Source: Actinomadura rudentiformis (GTDB lineage: Bacteria > Actinomycetota > Actinomycetes > Streptosporangiales > Streptosporangiaceae). Taken from it: a stretch of 64,000 nt of DNA. The notes under the pieces were generated by a model, which saw only the letters and a program-made list of their open reading frames with translations, did no database searches and was not told where the DNA came from. This document shows positions 1 through 8,475 of the stretch, in pieces; within the stretch, counting starts at the first letter, position 1, and the number at the start of each line of letters is the position of its first letter. A program made the translations under genes and the position numbers. The DNA lies in NCBI RefSeq assembly GCF_008923185.1, contig NZ_WBMT01000001.1, positions 248,001 through 312,000 on the forward strand, read 5' to 3'.

Positions 1-1
1 G

Positions 2-559
2 GTGGTCGTGGGCAATCGAGGTCTCGGGGGCTTCAAAGGCCTGCTGTTGGGGTCGGTCGCGCACCAGGTGGCAGGTCATGCCCCTTGCCCGGTCGCGCTG
101 GTCCCGGCGGGACCACCCGCCGCCGATGACGCGGAGATCGTCGTCGGAGTCGGTGACGGCCCGGCCGAGCCACAGATCGACCTCGGCGTCCGGGAGGCCG
201 CACTGCGTGGCGCACCGGTGCGGCTGCTGCGTGCATGGGCCTTGCCGACGGCCGCACGGCCCGGGGACATGGTTCCGATGGTGTCGCACATCGGTGAGAT
301 CCAGGAGCGGCAGGAAGCACGGCTCAACGCGATGTTGACCGCCTGCCGTGAGGATCACCCTGAGCTCACTGTCAGCGCCCAGGTGGTCAACGCGTCGGCT
401 CGGGACACCCTCATTGAGGCGTCCGCCCGCGCGGGTCTCATCGTGGTGGGCACGCATGATGATCAGCGCCGTCATCTGATGGCCCTGGGCTCGGTGACCA
501 GCGCGCTGATCCACCACGCCACCTGCCCGGTCTTGATCGCCCGAACGATCGCCTCCTAA
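2..559 (+). CDS. Universal stress protein, tandem UspA domains, 5' end outside window
   Basis: This is the 3' part of a tandem universal stress protein; the reading frame is already open at the window edge, so the N-terminus is missing. The first visible residues are the end of UspA domain 1, with the nucleotide-binding signature VVGNRGLGG followed by LLLGSV and a CPVALV strand. A second UspA domain follows from about residue 45 to 185. Its equivalent motif reads IVVGTHDDQRR then LGSV and CPVLIA, so the G-x2-G-x9-G-S ATP loop is less canonical in domain 2. Two-domain actinobacterial Usps are cytoplasmic and associated with hypoxia or redox stress. It lies 67 bp upstream of a dehydrogenase on the same strand, which fits a redox-stress locus (inference). 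Confidence 0.88.
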   Translation: MVVGNRGLGGFKGLLLGSVAHQVAGHAPCPVALVPAGPPAADDAEIVVGVGDGPAEPQIDLGVREAALRGAPVRLLRAWALPTAARPGDMVPMVSHIGEIQERQEARLNAMLTACREDHPELTVSAQVVNASARDTLIEASARAGLIVVGTHDDQRRHLMALGSVTSALIHHATCPVLIARTIAS

Positions 560-629
560 GCGCGGCACGCAGGTGTAGCGCTCGTGCCGAGGGAAGGGAT
601 TCGCGTGCCTCTTTGGAAAGGAGTCGGTG

Positions 630-1843
630 ATGAAGGCTGTTGTATGGCACGGCGTGGGGAAGATCAGCCTTGACGAGATTCCCAACCCGCAGATCCGGGA
701 GCCGGGCGACGCCATCGTACGGATCACTACGAGCGCGATCTGCGGGACGGACCTGCATTTCGTCCGCGGCACGTGCCGGGCATGCGGCCGGGTACCGTGC
801 TGGGTCACGAAGCGGTCGGCACGGTCGAGGAGGTCGGGCCACAGGTACGGAACTTCGTCCCCGGTGACCGGGTGGTGATTCCGTCCACGATCGGCTGCGG
901 AACGTGCGTGTACTGCCGCGCCGGTTACTACGCCCAGTGCGACGTCGCCAATCCCAACGGTTCGAACGCCGGGACGGCCTTCTACGGCGGTCCCGAGTCA
1001 ACCGGCCCGTTCGATGGGCTACAGGCCGAGTACGCGCGAGTCCCGTACGCCCACACCAACCTCGTGGCCATCCCGCCCGGCGTGACCGACGAGCAGGCCG
1101 TCATGGTCAGCGACATCTTCCCGACCGCCTGGTTCGGCGCACGGCTCGCCGAGGTCAGCCAGGGAGATGTGGTGCTGGTGCTCGGCGCCGGACCGGTCGG
1201 GCAGCTCGCCGCGCTCTCGGCCCGGATGCAGGGAGCCGGCCGGGTGCTCATCGTCGACGGCGACGCCGACCGCCTGGAGACCGCCCGGCTCCAGAACGCC
1301 GAGACCATCGACTTCAACGTCGAGGACCCGGTCGAGGTGGTCGGTGAGCTGACCGGAGGCGTCGGGGCCGATCGTGTCATCGACGCCGTCGGTGTGGACG
1401 CAGAACGTCCGGTCGGCGGTCCCGCCGCCCAGCAGGTGGACGATGAGACCGCGGAAGAGTTCCACCACGAGCAGCAGCAGGCGGCGCCACGTACCAACGT
1501 CCAGGGCAACCTTTGGAAGCCGGGTGACGCCCCCAGCCAGGCCCTGCGCTGGGCCGTCGAACTCGTCGCCAAGGCGGGCACGATCGGCATCGTCGGCGTC
1601 TACCCGCCGCAGCACCACAGCTTCCCGCTGGGCGCGGCGATGAACCGCAACCTCACCATCAAGGCGGGCAACTGCAATCACCGTCGCTATGTCCCCGGCC
1701 TGCTGAGCCGCATCGCGGGCGGTCACGCCGATCCCACCACCGTCCTGAGCCAGCAGGAGCAGCTGCCCTCGGTGATCGATGCGTATGAGGCGTTCGACCG
1801 CCGTGAGCCGGGCTGGACCAAGGTCTCGCTCGAACTGCCCTGA
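630..1843 (+). pseudogene. Zn-dependent alcohol dehydrogenase (formaldehyde-dehydrogenase-like), single-base frameshift
   Basis: The ATG at 630 has an AAAGGAG ribosome site at 617-623 and opens a medium-chain dehydrogenase: catalytic Zn cysteine in ICGTDLH at residue 38, then the frame breaks. Homology resumes one frame over from the GTG at 773 with VPGMRPGTVLGHEAVG, the four structural-Zn cysteines (CGTCVYCRAGYYAQC), a GAGPVG Rossmann loop and the 40-residue insertion before GDAPSQALRW that is typical of glutathione-independent formaldehyde-dehydrogenase-like enzymes. Adding one base near 771-773 gives ..RGTVPGMRPG.., the expected family sequence, so a one-base deletion explains everything. 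Either this is a recent pseudogene, a sequencing error, or translation restarts at 773, which would lack the catalytic cysteine. Identity of the family is clear; functional state is not. Confidence 0.85.
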
Positions 1844-1878
1844 CGACCGCTCACGCCGGCAATAGGAGGCGAGTGCCA

Positions 1879-2283
1879 GTGACCAGATTCGGCTATTTCC
1901 TAGCGTGCGAGGAACACGGCCCGGCCGAGCTGGTCCGTCAGGCCGAGCTCGCGGAAGGGGCCGGCTTCCAAGCTCTGTGGATCTCAGACCACTACCACCC
2001 GTGGCTCGACGAGCAGGGCCAAAGCCCCTTCGTGTGGTCGGTCATCGGGGCGTTGTCGCAGGTGACGTCGCTCCCGGTGACGACCGCGGTGACCTGCCCG
2101 CTGGTGCGCGTCCACCCGGCGGTGGCGGCCCAGGCGGCCGCGGCGAGCACTACCGAGTCGACACCGCCCGGGTCTACACCCTTCCGGACGAGCCGCCGCC
2201 GATCTACATGTCGGGCTTTGGGGAAAAGGCGGCTCGCCTGGCGGGCCGGATCGCCGATGGATTCATCTGCACCATGCCGGGGC
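1879..2283 (+). pseudogene. Remnant of F420-type LLM-class oxidoreductase
   Basis: A good AGGAGG site at 1864-1869 precedes GTG 1879, and the N-terminus (TRFGYFLACEE, then ISDHYHPW) matches the TIM-barrel LLM oxidoreductases related to F420-dependent glucose-6-phosphate dehydrogenase. The match runs to HPAVAAQAAAA near 2147, then jumps to another frame that continues GEHYRVDTARVYTLPDEP and IYMSGFGEKAARLAGRIADGF. The roughly 50 residues normally lying between these blocks are absent, and the frame is shifted at the junction. After about 2283 the homology stops and sequence of a different gene on the other strand begins, so the C-terminal third is also gone. This is therefore an internally deleted and 3'-truncated remnant, not a working enzyme. 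Confidence 0.8.
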
Positions 2284-2315
2284 GCGCGCGATCACACGGG
2301 CGAGGCGGGCCCTGG

Positions 2316-2867
2316 TCAGTCCAGGCTCTCGTCCACCAGAGGGAGATACCGGTCGAGGACGGCGGGGGAGAGGCTGGGGCGTCCGCCGGGATGGCCCACG
2401 GTCGCCGCGGCGGTCGCGGAGGCCAGGCGAGCGGCGCCGAAGACACCGGCTCCGCTTGCCAGCCCGGCCCAGTACGTCCCCTGCGGCACGCACGTCATCC
2501 TCGGTGAGGAGCACCGTTTGGGTAGATCCTCCAGGTATCGCCAATCGCCACCCCCATCGACGATGTCGATGATGAGACCGGTCGGCTCGCCGGAACGGCG
2601 GACGACCCCCGACACGTCGACGCCGTCCCGCCGGGCCTGGTCGAGCAGCGCGCCGGCGACGGTGTCGTCTCCCGCCACGGCCACCAGGGCGACGGGAACG
2701 CCGAGCTGAGCCAGCCCGACCGCCTGGTTGGCCCCCTTGCCGCCGAGCATCTCCCGCCGCCGGCGCACCGGCACGGCCTGATGGGCACCGGGCACCTCGT
2801 CGACGACCACCACGAGATCCCGCGCGATCTGACCGACCACCACGACCTGCTCCGGCCCATCGTTCAT
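2316..2867 (-). pseudogene. Remnant of PfkB-family (ribokinase-like) sugar kinase
   Basis: An intact start region is present: ATG at 2867 with GGAGGATC just upstream. The first 120 residues are a ribokinase N-terminus, with the substrate-binding GGKGANQA motif and VALVAVAGDD. After DWRYLEDLP the frame changes; the neighbouring minus frame continues VLLTEDDVRAAG, then the original frame resumes with GAARLASATAAATVGHPGGRP, which is the extreme C-terminus of the family. The whole middle, about 100 residues including the catalytic GAGD segment, is missing. Length is 183 codons against about 300 for intact kinases. It converges on the LLM remnant with only about 30 bp between them, so both genes were damaged at the same place. 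Confidence 0.78.
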
Positions 2868-2992
2868 GATCCTCCTCCGCCGCAGATGTGCCCGCTCGAA
2901 GACCTCCTACTCGCCCGCTCCTCCCGGCGCGGCGCGAGGAGACACTGCGGCCACGAGGAGTGCGTTCGTGCACATCGCCGAAACACCTGCCG

Positions 2993-4432
2993 TCAGCTGG
3001 GGCGGTGCCGCGGCAACAGCAAGCTGACCAGCGCGATGGCCAGGCCGAGCCCGGCCGCCAGGAGGAAGACCCGGTCGTAGCCGGCGGCGAGGGCGGCGGC
3101 CGGGGAACTCCCGCCGGCCGCCGTCTGCGTCGTGGCGCTGGCGGCCGTCGCGAGTACCGCCAGGCCCACCGACCCGCCCAGCTGACTGGCGGTGTTGGCC
3201 AGTCCGCCGATGATTCCCGCGTCGCTCTCGGGGGCGTCGGCGGTCGCCGCGGCCATGAGAGTGGGGAAGGTCAGCCCGATGCCGACCGCGATGAGCAGCG
3301 TAGGCCCGAGCACGCCGGTGAGATAGCCGGTGTCGGCGTGGGCCTGGGCGAGCCAGCTGAAACCGGTCAGGAAACAGCCGCAGCCGGCCAGCACCAGGGC
3401 GCGCACACCGGCGCGCGGCAGCAGGGCGGCGGCCCATCGTGCGACCACCATGAACGTCACCGCCGCGGGTGTCTGCCCGAGCCCGGCTTGGAGCGCGTCA
3501 TAGCCGAGTACGTTCTGCAGGAAGAGCGACGTGAAGTACCACATCGCGATGGCGATCCCGCCGAACAGCAGCAGCATGCCGTTGCCGACGGCCACCCCCC
3601 GGAGTCTGAACAGCCGCAGGGGCATCATCGGCTGGGCGGCGAAGCGTGCCTCCACCACGGTGAAGGCGACGAGCAGGAGCACGCCCACCCCGACCGGGCC
3701 GACGACCAGCACGGACGTCCATCCATGATCGGCGCTTTGCATGACCCCGTAGACCAGCGCGGCCAGCCCCGCCGTTCCCGTGACCGCACCGGTGAGGTCA
3801 AGCGACTCCCTCCGGCCGGTGCGCATGCCGGCCAGCGACATCATGGCCATGACGATCAGCACCGCACCGATCGGCACGTTGATCAGGAAGACCCACCGCC
3901 ATGACAGCCCGGTGGTGAGAGCACCGCCCGCGACCGCGCCGGCCATCCCGCCCACACCGCCCGCGGCGGACCATGCGCCGAACGCCCGGGCCCGCGAGTT
4001 CGGCTCGGTGAAGCTGGAGTTGATCACGGCCAGCGTCGCCGGGGCCATCAGGGCGGCTCCCATGCCCTGAGCGGCGCGGGCCGCCACCAGAACCTCCGGC
4101 GCGGTCGCCAGGCCAGCGACCAGACTCGATGCGGAGAACAACAACAGCCCGGTGACCAGCAGCCGGCGATGGCCGAACAGGTCAGCGGCGCGGCCACCCA
4201 GCAGCATGAAGCCGGCGAAGGTGAGCAGGTAACCGTTCACCACCCAGGCCAGGCCGGCGGCCGTGAAGCCGAGGTCCCGGTCGATCGAGGGCAGGGCGAC
4301 GTTAACAATGGATGCGTCGAGGATCACCATGAACTGGCAGGCACACGCCAGCGCCAGGACCATCCAGGCGTGGCTGGTTCTGCCTTCGGCGGGGCTACGG
4401 GTCAAGGTATTCGTGGATGGTTCGGACGTCAC
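2993..4432 (-). CDS. MFS drug exporter, DHA2 (14-TM) family
   Basis: A 479-residue integral membrane transporter of the EmrB/QacA type. Hydrophobic segments run from about residue 24 to the end and fit 14 helices. The family motif D1 is seen as LDASIVNVALPSI in TM1 and motif A as GGRAADLFGHRR in the first cytoplasmic loop. These proton-driven antiporters export hydrophobic drugs or secondary metabolites. The start is GTG 4432 with an AGGAG site a few bases upstream (minus strand). It lies 123 bp downstream of the WrbA-like gene on the same strand and may be co-transcribed with it. Substrate cannot be read from the sequence. Confidence 0.93.
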   Translation of the reverse strand: MTSEPSTNTLTRSPAEGRTSHAWMVLALACACQFMVILDASIVNVALPSIDRDLGFTAAGLAWVVNGYLLTFAGFMLLGGRAADLFGHRRLLVTGLLLFSASSLVAGLATAPEVLVAARAAQGMGAALMAPATLAVINSSFTEPNSRARAFGAWSAAGGVGGMAGAVAGGALTTGLSWRWVFLINVPIGAVLIVMAMMSLAGMRTGRRESLDLTGAVTGTAGLAALVYGVMQSADHGWTSVLVVGPVGVGVLLLVAFTVVEARFAAQPMMPLRLFRLRGVAVGNGMLLLFGGIAIAMWYFTSLFLQNVLGYDALQAGLGQTPAAVTFMVVARWAAALLPRAGVRALVLAGCGCFLTGFSWLAQAHADTGYLTGVLGPTLLIAVGIGLTFPTLMAAATADAPESDAGIIGGLANTASQLGGSVGLAVLATAASATTQTAAGGSSPAAALAAGYDRVFLLAAGLGLAIALVSLLLPRHRPS

Positions 4433-4555
4433 AAGCGTCTCCTGAATGCGAATCTGCGGTAAGTGTTCGGTGAGCTGGGCCGCCGGTAGCGCTCATGGGA
4501 TGTGCTCCCTCTGCCGACATCTGCGCCAGCTCCGGCTGGGAAGGTGGATGGCCGC

Positions 4556-5227
4556 TCAAGCGGTCTGGCGAGCTCTTCCATCGCCGGTTGTGCGGGGGTT
4601 TCCGTTGGATTCGGTGACGCGGCTGCCCGCCAGCAGCCGGATCGCGGTCCGGGCCAGCCGCCGTCCCTGGTACCGGGCCGCCTCCAGCGTCGCGGCGTCC
4701 GGGCCGTCTCCGTTCGGGCCGGTCACAGCCGAGGTGCCGTACGGATTGCCGCCGGCGGCGTACACGGCCGGGTCCGTGTATCCGGGCGGGACGATCAACG
4801 CCCCCCAGTGGTAGAACACGTTGGCCAGTGACAAGATCGTGGCCTCGTTGCCGCCGTGCCGGTTGAACGCCGAGGTGAAGGCCGTCACCGGCTTGTCGGC
4901 CAGGCTGCCTTCCCGCCACAGACCGATGGTCTGGTCGATGAACTGCTTCAGTTGTGCCGCAGGCGCGCCGAACCGTGTCGGCGTCCCGAAAGCGAATGCG
5001 TCGGCCCACGCGAGGTCCTCAACCGAGGCCTGAGCGATCGACGTGGTGGCGTCGGCGTGCTCCCGCCACCGCGGGTTCTGGTCGATCTCGCTGCCGGGCG
5101 CCAGTTCGGCGACCCGCCGCAGCCGCACCTCGGCCCCGGTCGAGCCGGCACCCTCGGCGACGGCCTGCGCGAGTGCGTGCACGGCACCCGTCGAGCTGTA
5201 GTAGATGACTGCGACCTTCACGGTCAT
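4556..5227 (-). CDS. wrbA: WrbA-like NAD(P)H:quinone oxidoreductase (flavodoxin fold)
   Basis: A 223-residue flavodoxin-fold protein. The FMN phosphate loop YYSSTGAVHALA is at residues about 9-20, followed by the WrbA-typical ADAFAFGTPTRFG, and TSAFNRHGGNEATIL in the middle. WrbA proteins are cytoplasmic FMN-dependent quinone reductases that take quinones straight to quinols and avoid radical formation. ATG 5227 is preferred over an in-frame ATG 36 bp upstream because GAGGGAG lies just before it and the protein then begins MTVKVAVIYYSS like its family. The C-terminal 25 residues are polar and probably disordered. Two tandem palindromes upstream (5253-5280) suggest tight repression. The following MFS exporter points to a quinone or drug response. 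Confidence 0.88.
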   Translation of the reverse strand: MTVKVAVIYYSSTGAVHALAQAVAEGAGSTGAEVRLRRVAELAPGSEIDQNPRWREHADATTSIAQASVEDLAWADAFAFGTPTRFGAPAAQLKQFIDQTIGLWREGSLADKPVTAFTSAFNRHGGNEATILSLANVFYHWGALIVPPGYTDPAVYAAGGNPYGTSAVTGPNGDGPDAATLEAARYQGRRLARTAIRLLAGSRVTESNGNPRTTGDGRARQTA

Positions 5228-5252
5228 GCCGGCTCCCTCGATCTCCGAATTA

Positions 5253-5280
5253 GTTATGCGCATAATGTTATGCGCATAAC
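5253..5280. promoter_or_regulatory. Two tandem palindromic operators upstream of the WrbA-like gene
   Basis: GTTATGCGCATAA occurs twice back to back (5253-5265 and 5267-5279), each carrying the perfect 12-bp palindrome TTATGCGCATAA, with centres 14 bp apart. The pair ends 26 bp upstream of the chosen start codon, where a repressor would block the promoter. MarR- or HxlR-type dimers use sites of this size. No such regulator is adjacent, so the regulator is unknown. Confidence 0.7.
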
Positions 5281-5382
5281 TAACCTGTCAAGCAGAACCC
5301 ATGGACGTCCAGGCGAGGTGACCGGACGGCTCTGGCGGTATGAGGCCACCGACCAGGGATCTGCAGGAGACGGATCGTCCGC

Positions 5383-6426
5383 TCATCGGAGTTGGTTGAT
5401 CAGCCGCAGCATGAGCCGGTAGGGGAGGCTGCGGTGTCGGAACTGGTTGACCGTGCCAGATATGTAGAGGTCATGGTCAGGGGCGTGGAACAACACTGAT
5501 CCAGACGCTCCGGAGTGGCCGATCAGGGGTGGTGCGGGTGCGAGCGGGGAGTACCGGCGAGGCAGCGCGAAACGCATGATCCCCACCCCGTACTCGACGG
5601 GTGAGAAGATCCGATTCCAGGTGGATGTCATCTGGTCCAGGTAGGTCGCTGGAAACAGCTCGCCACCGATGAAGGCGCGGAGGAACCGCAGCCCGTCGGC
5701 GGCGGTCGACACCAGGCCGCCGTCGGGACCGACCGAGGCTATCGCGTTCGGTATGCGCAATGGCGCGCGGCCGTTCAGCAGTTGCGCGACCTCGTCGTAG
5801 CGCCCGCGCGTTGCCGGTGTGAGCAGCCATGTGTCCCGCAGTTCGAGCGGTTCGATGATCCGCCGACGGATGGCCTGCTCGTAGCCTCCACTGGTGGCCG
5901 CCTCAATGATGCGCCCCAGCAGTTGGTAGTTGGTGTCGGAGTAGTGCGCCTTGCCCGGCGTCGACGGCGCGAACCTGCTCGGCTGCGATCGGGCTGTCTC
6001 CATGGCGTCGTCGAAGGTCCACGCGATGTCCGCTCGCAGCAGATCCGCCAGCATGCTGTGGCCGTCGGGGCGCTTCTGCTCGAAATAGTCGGGGATTCCC
6101 GAGGTGTGCGCCAGCAGTTCGCGCACAGTGATGACGTGGCCGTGATCATGACCGCCGTGCGTGTTCAAACCGCGTAGCAGGTCTTTGCCGAGCAGGTCTG
6201 CGACGCGTGAGTCGAGGGTCAGTGCCCGCTCGTGATTCAGCTGCATGATCACGGCACTGGTGTAGAGCTTGGTGATACTGGCGAAGAAGTACGGCTGGGC
6301 GTTGTTGAAGCTCCAGGTGAATCCCGTGGCCGGTTGCTCGATGGCGAAGCTCAGTGCCGATGTCGTCGGTTTGGCGGAGAAACGTGCCGCGATCCGGTCG
6401 AGCTTGCCTGTGCGGGACGAGCTCAT
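5383..6426 (-). CDS. Serine hydrolase, class C beta-lactamase / D,D-peptidase fold
   Basis: A 347-residue beta-lactamase-related (S12-type) hydrolase. The nucleophile motif SITK is at residues 50-53, the YSD tyrosine motif at about 162-164 (in HYSDTNYQLLG), and the third motif is HSG in GHSGASG near residue 305. LLAHTSGIPDY is another family hallmark. No signal peptide is visible, so the enzyme looks cytoplasmic, which is common for esterase-like members. ATG 6426 overlaps the stop of the PadR gene as ATGA, giving translational coupling; a longer in-frame extension upstream is only antisense reading through padR and was rejected. Substrate could be an ester, peptide or lactam and is not predictable. 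Confidence 0.88.
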   Translation of the reverse strand: MSSSRTGKLDRIAARFSAKPTTSALSFAIEQPATGFTWSFNNAQPYFFASITKLYTSAVIMQLNHERALTLDSRVADLLGKDLLRGLNTHGGHDHGHVITVRELLAHTSGIPDYFEQKRPDGHSMLADLLRADIAWTFDDAMETARSQPSRFAPSTPGKAHYSDTNYQLLGRIIEAATSGGYEQAIRRRIIEPLELRDTWLLTPATRGRYDEVAQLLNGRAPLRIPNAIASVGPDGGLVSTAADGLRFLRAFIGGELFPATYLDQMTSTWNRIFSPVEYGVGIMRFALPRRYSPLAPAPPLIGHSGASGSVLFHAPDHDLYISGTVNQFRHRSLPYRLMLRLINQLR

Positions 6427-6953
6427 TGGCCGACCTGATCGAGCTGCCGTTCGACGGCGTCCAGCCATTCCAGTTCGGCGCGGGCATGGGTGATGCCGTT
6501 GGCCAAGGTGGCCGAGCGCAGGGCATGGCCGAGGCTGCCGGATGGTTCGGGCATCGCGACAGCCTCCAGCGCAGTGAGCAGCTCGCTGGTCTCCTGTCGT
6601 CGGGCATCCAGCAACTTCCGTACCTCGTCCAACGGAAGTCTTTCGGCGAAGAACAACCGCGCGAGAAACGGCTCGCGCGTCGGAGTGGCCTGCAGGCCCG
6701 ACGCCAGCCACCGGTCCAACTCCGCCAGCCCGCTGGCCGTCACGGAGTGGAGATGCAGGTTGGGCCGATCCTCCTGGACGACCGTGCGCCGGGCCGCCAG
6801 ACCATCGTCGACCAGCCCGGACAGTGTGCGGTAGATCTGCGACTGATCAGCCGTCCAGAAGTGTCCGACGCTCTCGTCGATGGCCCTCTTCAACTCGTAG
6901 CCGCTCATCGGCTGCCCGGCCAGCAGGCCGAGAATCGCATGACGCAGAGACAT
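6423..6953 (-). CDS. PadR-family transcriptional regulator
   Basis: 176 residues. The N-terminal winged helix reads LRHAILGLLAGQPMSGYELK (residues 3-22) and is followed by QIYRTLSGLVDDGL, the PadR recognition region. The C-terminal half (about 90-176) is the helical Vir_act_alpha_C-type dimerisation domain. PadR proteins are usually small-molecule-responsive repressors of their own operon. The gene is the first of a two-gene operon with the serine hydrolase (ATGA overlap). A perfect 9-bp inverted repeat lies 17 bp upstream of the start, so autorepression is likely. Confidence 0.93.
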   Translation of the reverse strand: MSLRHAILGLLAGQPMSGYELKRAIDESVGHFWTADQSQIYRTLSGLVDDGLAARRTVVQEDRPNLHLHSVTASGLAELDRWLASGLQATPTREPFLARLFFAERLPLDEVRKLLDARRQETSELLTALEAVAMPEPSGSLGHALRSATLANGITHARAELEWLDAVERQLDQVGQ

Positions 6954-6969
6954 CCATATATGCTAACAC

Positions 6970-6993
6970 TCATATAGGTGTTGTCCTATATGA
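6970..6993. promoter_or_regulatory. Putative PadR operator
   Basis: Perfect inverted repeat TCATATAGG (6970-6978), 6-bp spacer, CCTATATGA (6985-6993). AT-rich arms stand out in this GC-rich DNA and the site is directly upstream of the PadR start codon at 6953. PadR sites such as ATGT-8N-ACAT have similar dimension. Assignment to this PadR is inference from position. Confidence 0.72.
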
Positions 6994-7150
6994 AAGTCAG
7001 GCCATAGCGGGCACACTCCAGACCGCCGCCAGCCCTTGTGGTGGGGCTTGCGTCCGCGGTCGGAACTTTGTGCGCGAGGACTCGGTTGATCTTGTCGGAG
7101 TCGTCGTCTCCCGGTCGTCGGCTGGACGACGGCCCGGATCGGAGTTGATC

Positions 7151-8365
7151 ATGACGGAATCCCCATCGGTGACCTCGCCGTTCGTCGAGGCCACGCCCGC
7201 TGCGCGGCACGCCGCGTTCGCCGAGCTGGCGGCGGCCGGGCCCGTGCGGCGGGTCACGTTGTTCACCGGTGTCCATGTCTGGCTCATCACCGGATACGAC
7301 GAGGCGCGGGAGGCGCTGACCCATCCCGACGTCATCAAGGGGAAGGGAGGCGACGGCCCGCATCGCGACTCCGTGCCGCCCGATCTCGCTGCGGCGATGG
7401 ACCACCATCTGCTCGGCTCCGACCCGCCCGATCACACCCGGCTGCGCCGGTTGGTGTCCACCGCGTTCACCCGGCGGCGGATCGAGGGGATGGAGCCGGA
7501 GATCCGGCGCATCGTCGACCGTCTGCTGGACGACGTGGCGGCCGCCGGAGGGCACGGCGCGACGGTCGACCTGCTCGCCACCTTCGGCTCTCCCCTCCCG
7601 CTCACCGTGATCAGCGAGCTGCTCGGCGTGCCGGAGGACCGCCGCCGCGACTTCCAGGAATGGACGGCGGTGGCCATCAACGGCTCGGTCCACCCCGCCG
7701 AGACGTTCGTCGCCGCGGCGACCTCATTGATCACCTACGTCCGGGAACTGATCGCGCACAAGCGGGCCCACCCGTCCGACGACCTCATCTCCGGTCTGGT
7801 CGCAGCGCGCGCCGATGACGACCGGCTGTCGGAGAACGAGCTGACCTCGATGGTCTTCCTGCTGCTCGTCGCCGGGTACGAGACCACGGCCCATCTGATC
7901 TGCGGCGGCGTGCAGACGCTGCTCGCCCATCCCGACCAGCTCGACCTGGTGCGCGCCGAACCCGACCGGTTGCCCGCCGCCGTCGAAGAACTCCTGCGTT
8001 TCAACGGCCCGGCGCAGGTGACCATCCCCGCCAGGACCGCGGCACCCGTACAGATCGGCGGCGTCACCATCCCCGCCGGCGAGGTCGTGGTCCCCGCACC
8101 GCTGGCCGCCAACCGCGACCCGCGGCAGTTCCCGAATCCGCAGCAATTCGATATCACCAGGCCACCGGCATCGCACCTGGCCTTCGGCCACGGCATCCAC
8201 CACTGCCTCGGTGCGCCGCTGGCCCGGCTGGAGGCCAGAATCGCCATCGGCGCGCTCATCGACCGATTCCCTCACCTGCGGCTAGCGGTACCCCCGCAAG
8301 ACCTCAGGGTGCAGGCCAGCATGCTCATCAACGGGCTGACCACCCTGCCCGTCACCGTCACCTGA
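7151..8365 (+). CDS. Cytochrome P450
   Basis: 404 residues, bacterial class I P450. The I-helix oxygen-binding motif is AGYETT, the K-helix ExxR is EELLR, and the haem loop is FGHGIHHCLG with the proximal cysteine at residue 352. HLLGSDPPDHTRLRRLV is the usual C-helix block. ATG 7151 is preceded by GGAG six bases upstream; upstream in-frame codons cross the PadR promoter and were rejected. It is a soluble monooxygenase that needs a ferredoxin and reductase, neither of which is nearby. Closest style is CYP105/107-type secondary-metabolite or xenobiotic oxidase. It is divergent from padR, and the operator at 6970-6993 could also affect it. Confidence 0.94.
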   Translation: MTESPSVTSPFVEATPAARHAAFAELAAAGPVRRVTLFTGVHVWLITGYDEAREALTHPDVIKGKGGDGPHRDSVPPDLAAAMDHHLLGSDPPDHTRLRRLVSTAFTRRRIEGMEPEIRRIVDRLLDDVAAAGGHGATVDLLATFGSPLPLTVISELLGVPEDRRRDFQEWTAVAINGSVHPAETFVAAATSLITYVRELIAHKRAHPSDDLISGLVAARADDDRLSENELTSMVFLLLVAGYETTAHLICGGVQTLLAHPDQLDLVRAEPDRLPAAVEELLRFNGPAQVTIPARTAAPVQIGGVTIPAGEVVVPAPLAANRDPRQFPNPQQFDITRPPASHLAFGHGIHHCLGAPLARLEARIAIGALIDRFPHLRLAVPPQDLRVQASMLINGLTTLPVTVT

Positions 8366-8410
8366 CGACAGAAAGGCACCCTACGACCCTCCGTAGCCCC
8401 AGTACGCAGA

Positions 8411-8435
8411 GTGCAATATATTGGAGTCATTGCAC
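8411..8435. promoter_or_regulatory. Palindromic operator upstream of the racemase gene
   Basis: GTGCAAT (8411-8417) and ATTGCAC (8429-8435) form an inverted repeat with an 11-bp spacer, and a perfect palindrome CAATATATTG (8414-8423) overlaps the left arm. The site ends 40 bp before the racemase start. The downstream GntR/FCD regulator is the obvious candidate binder (inference). Confidence 0.6.
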
Positions 8436-8475
8436 TGGGCCGGCCAGGGCGTTCCTGGCTGGAGGAGGCCGCACA

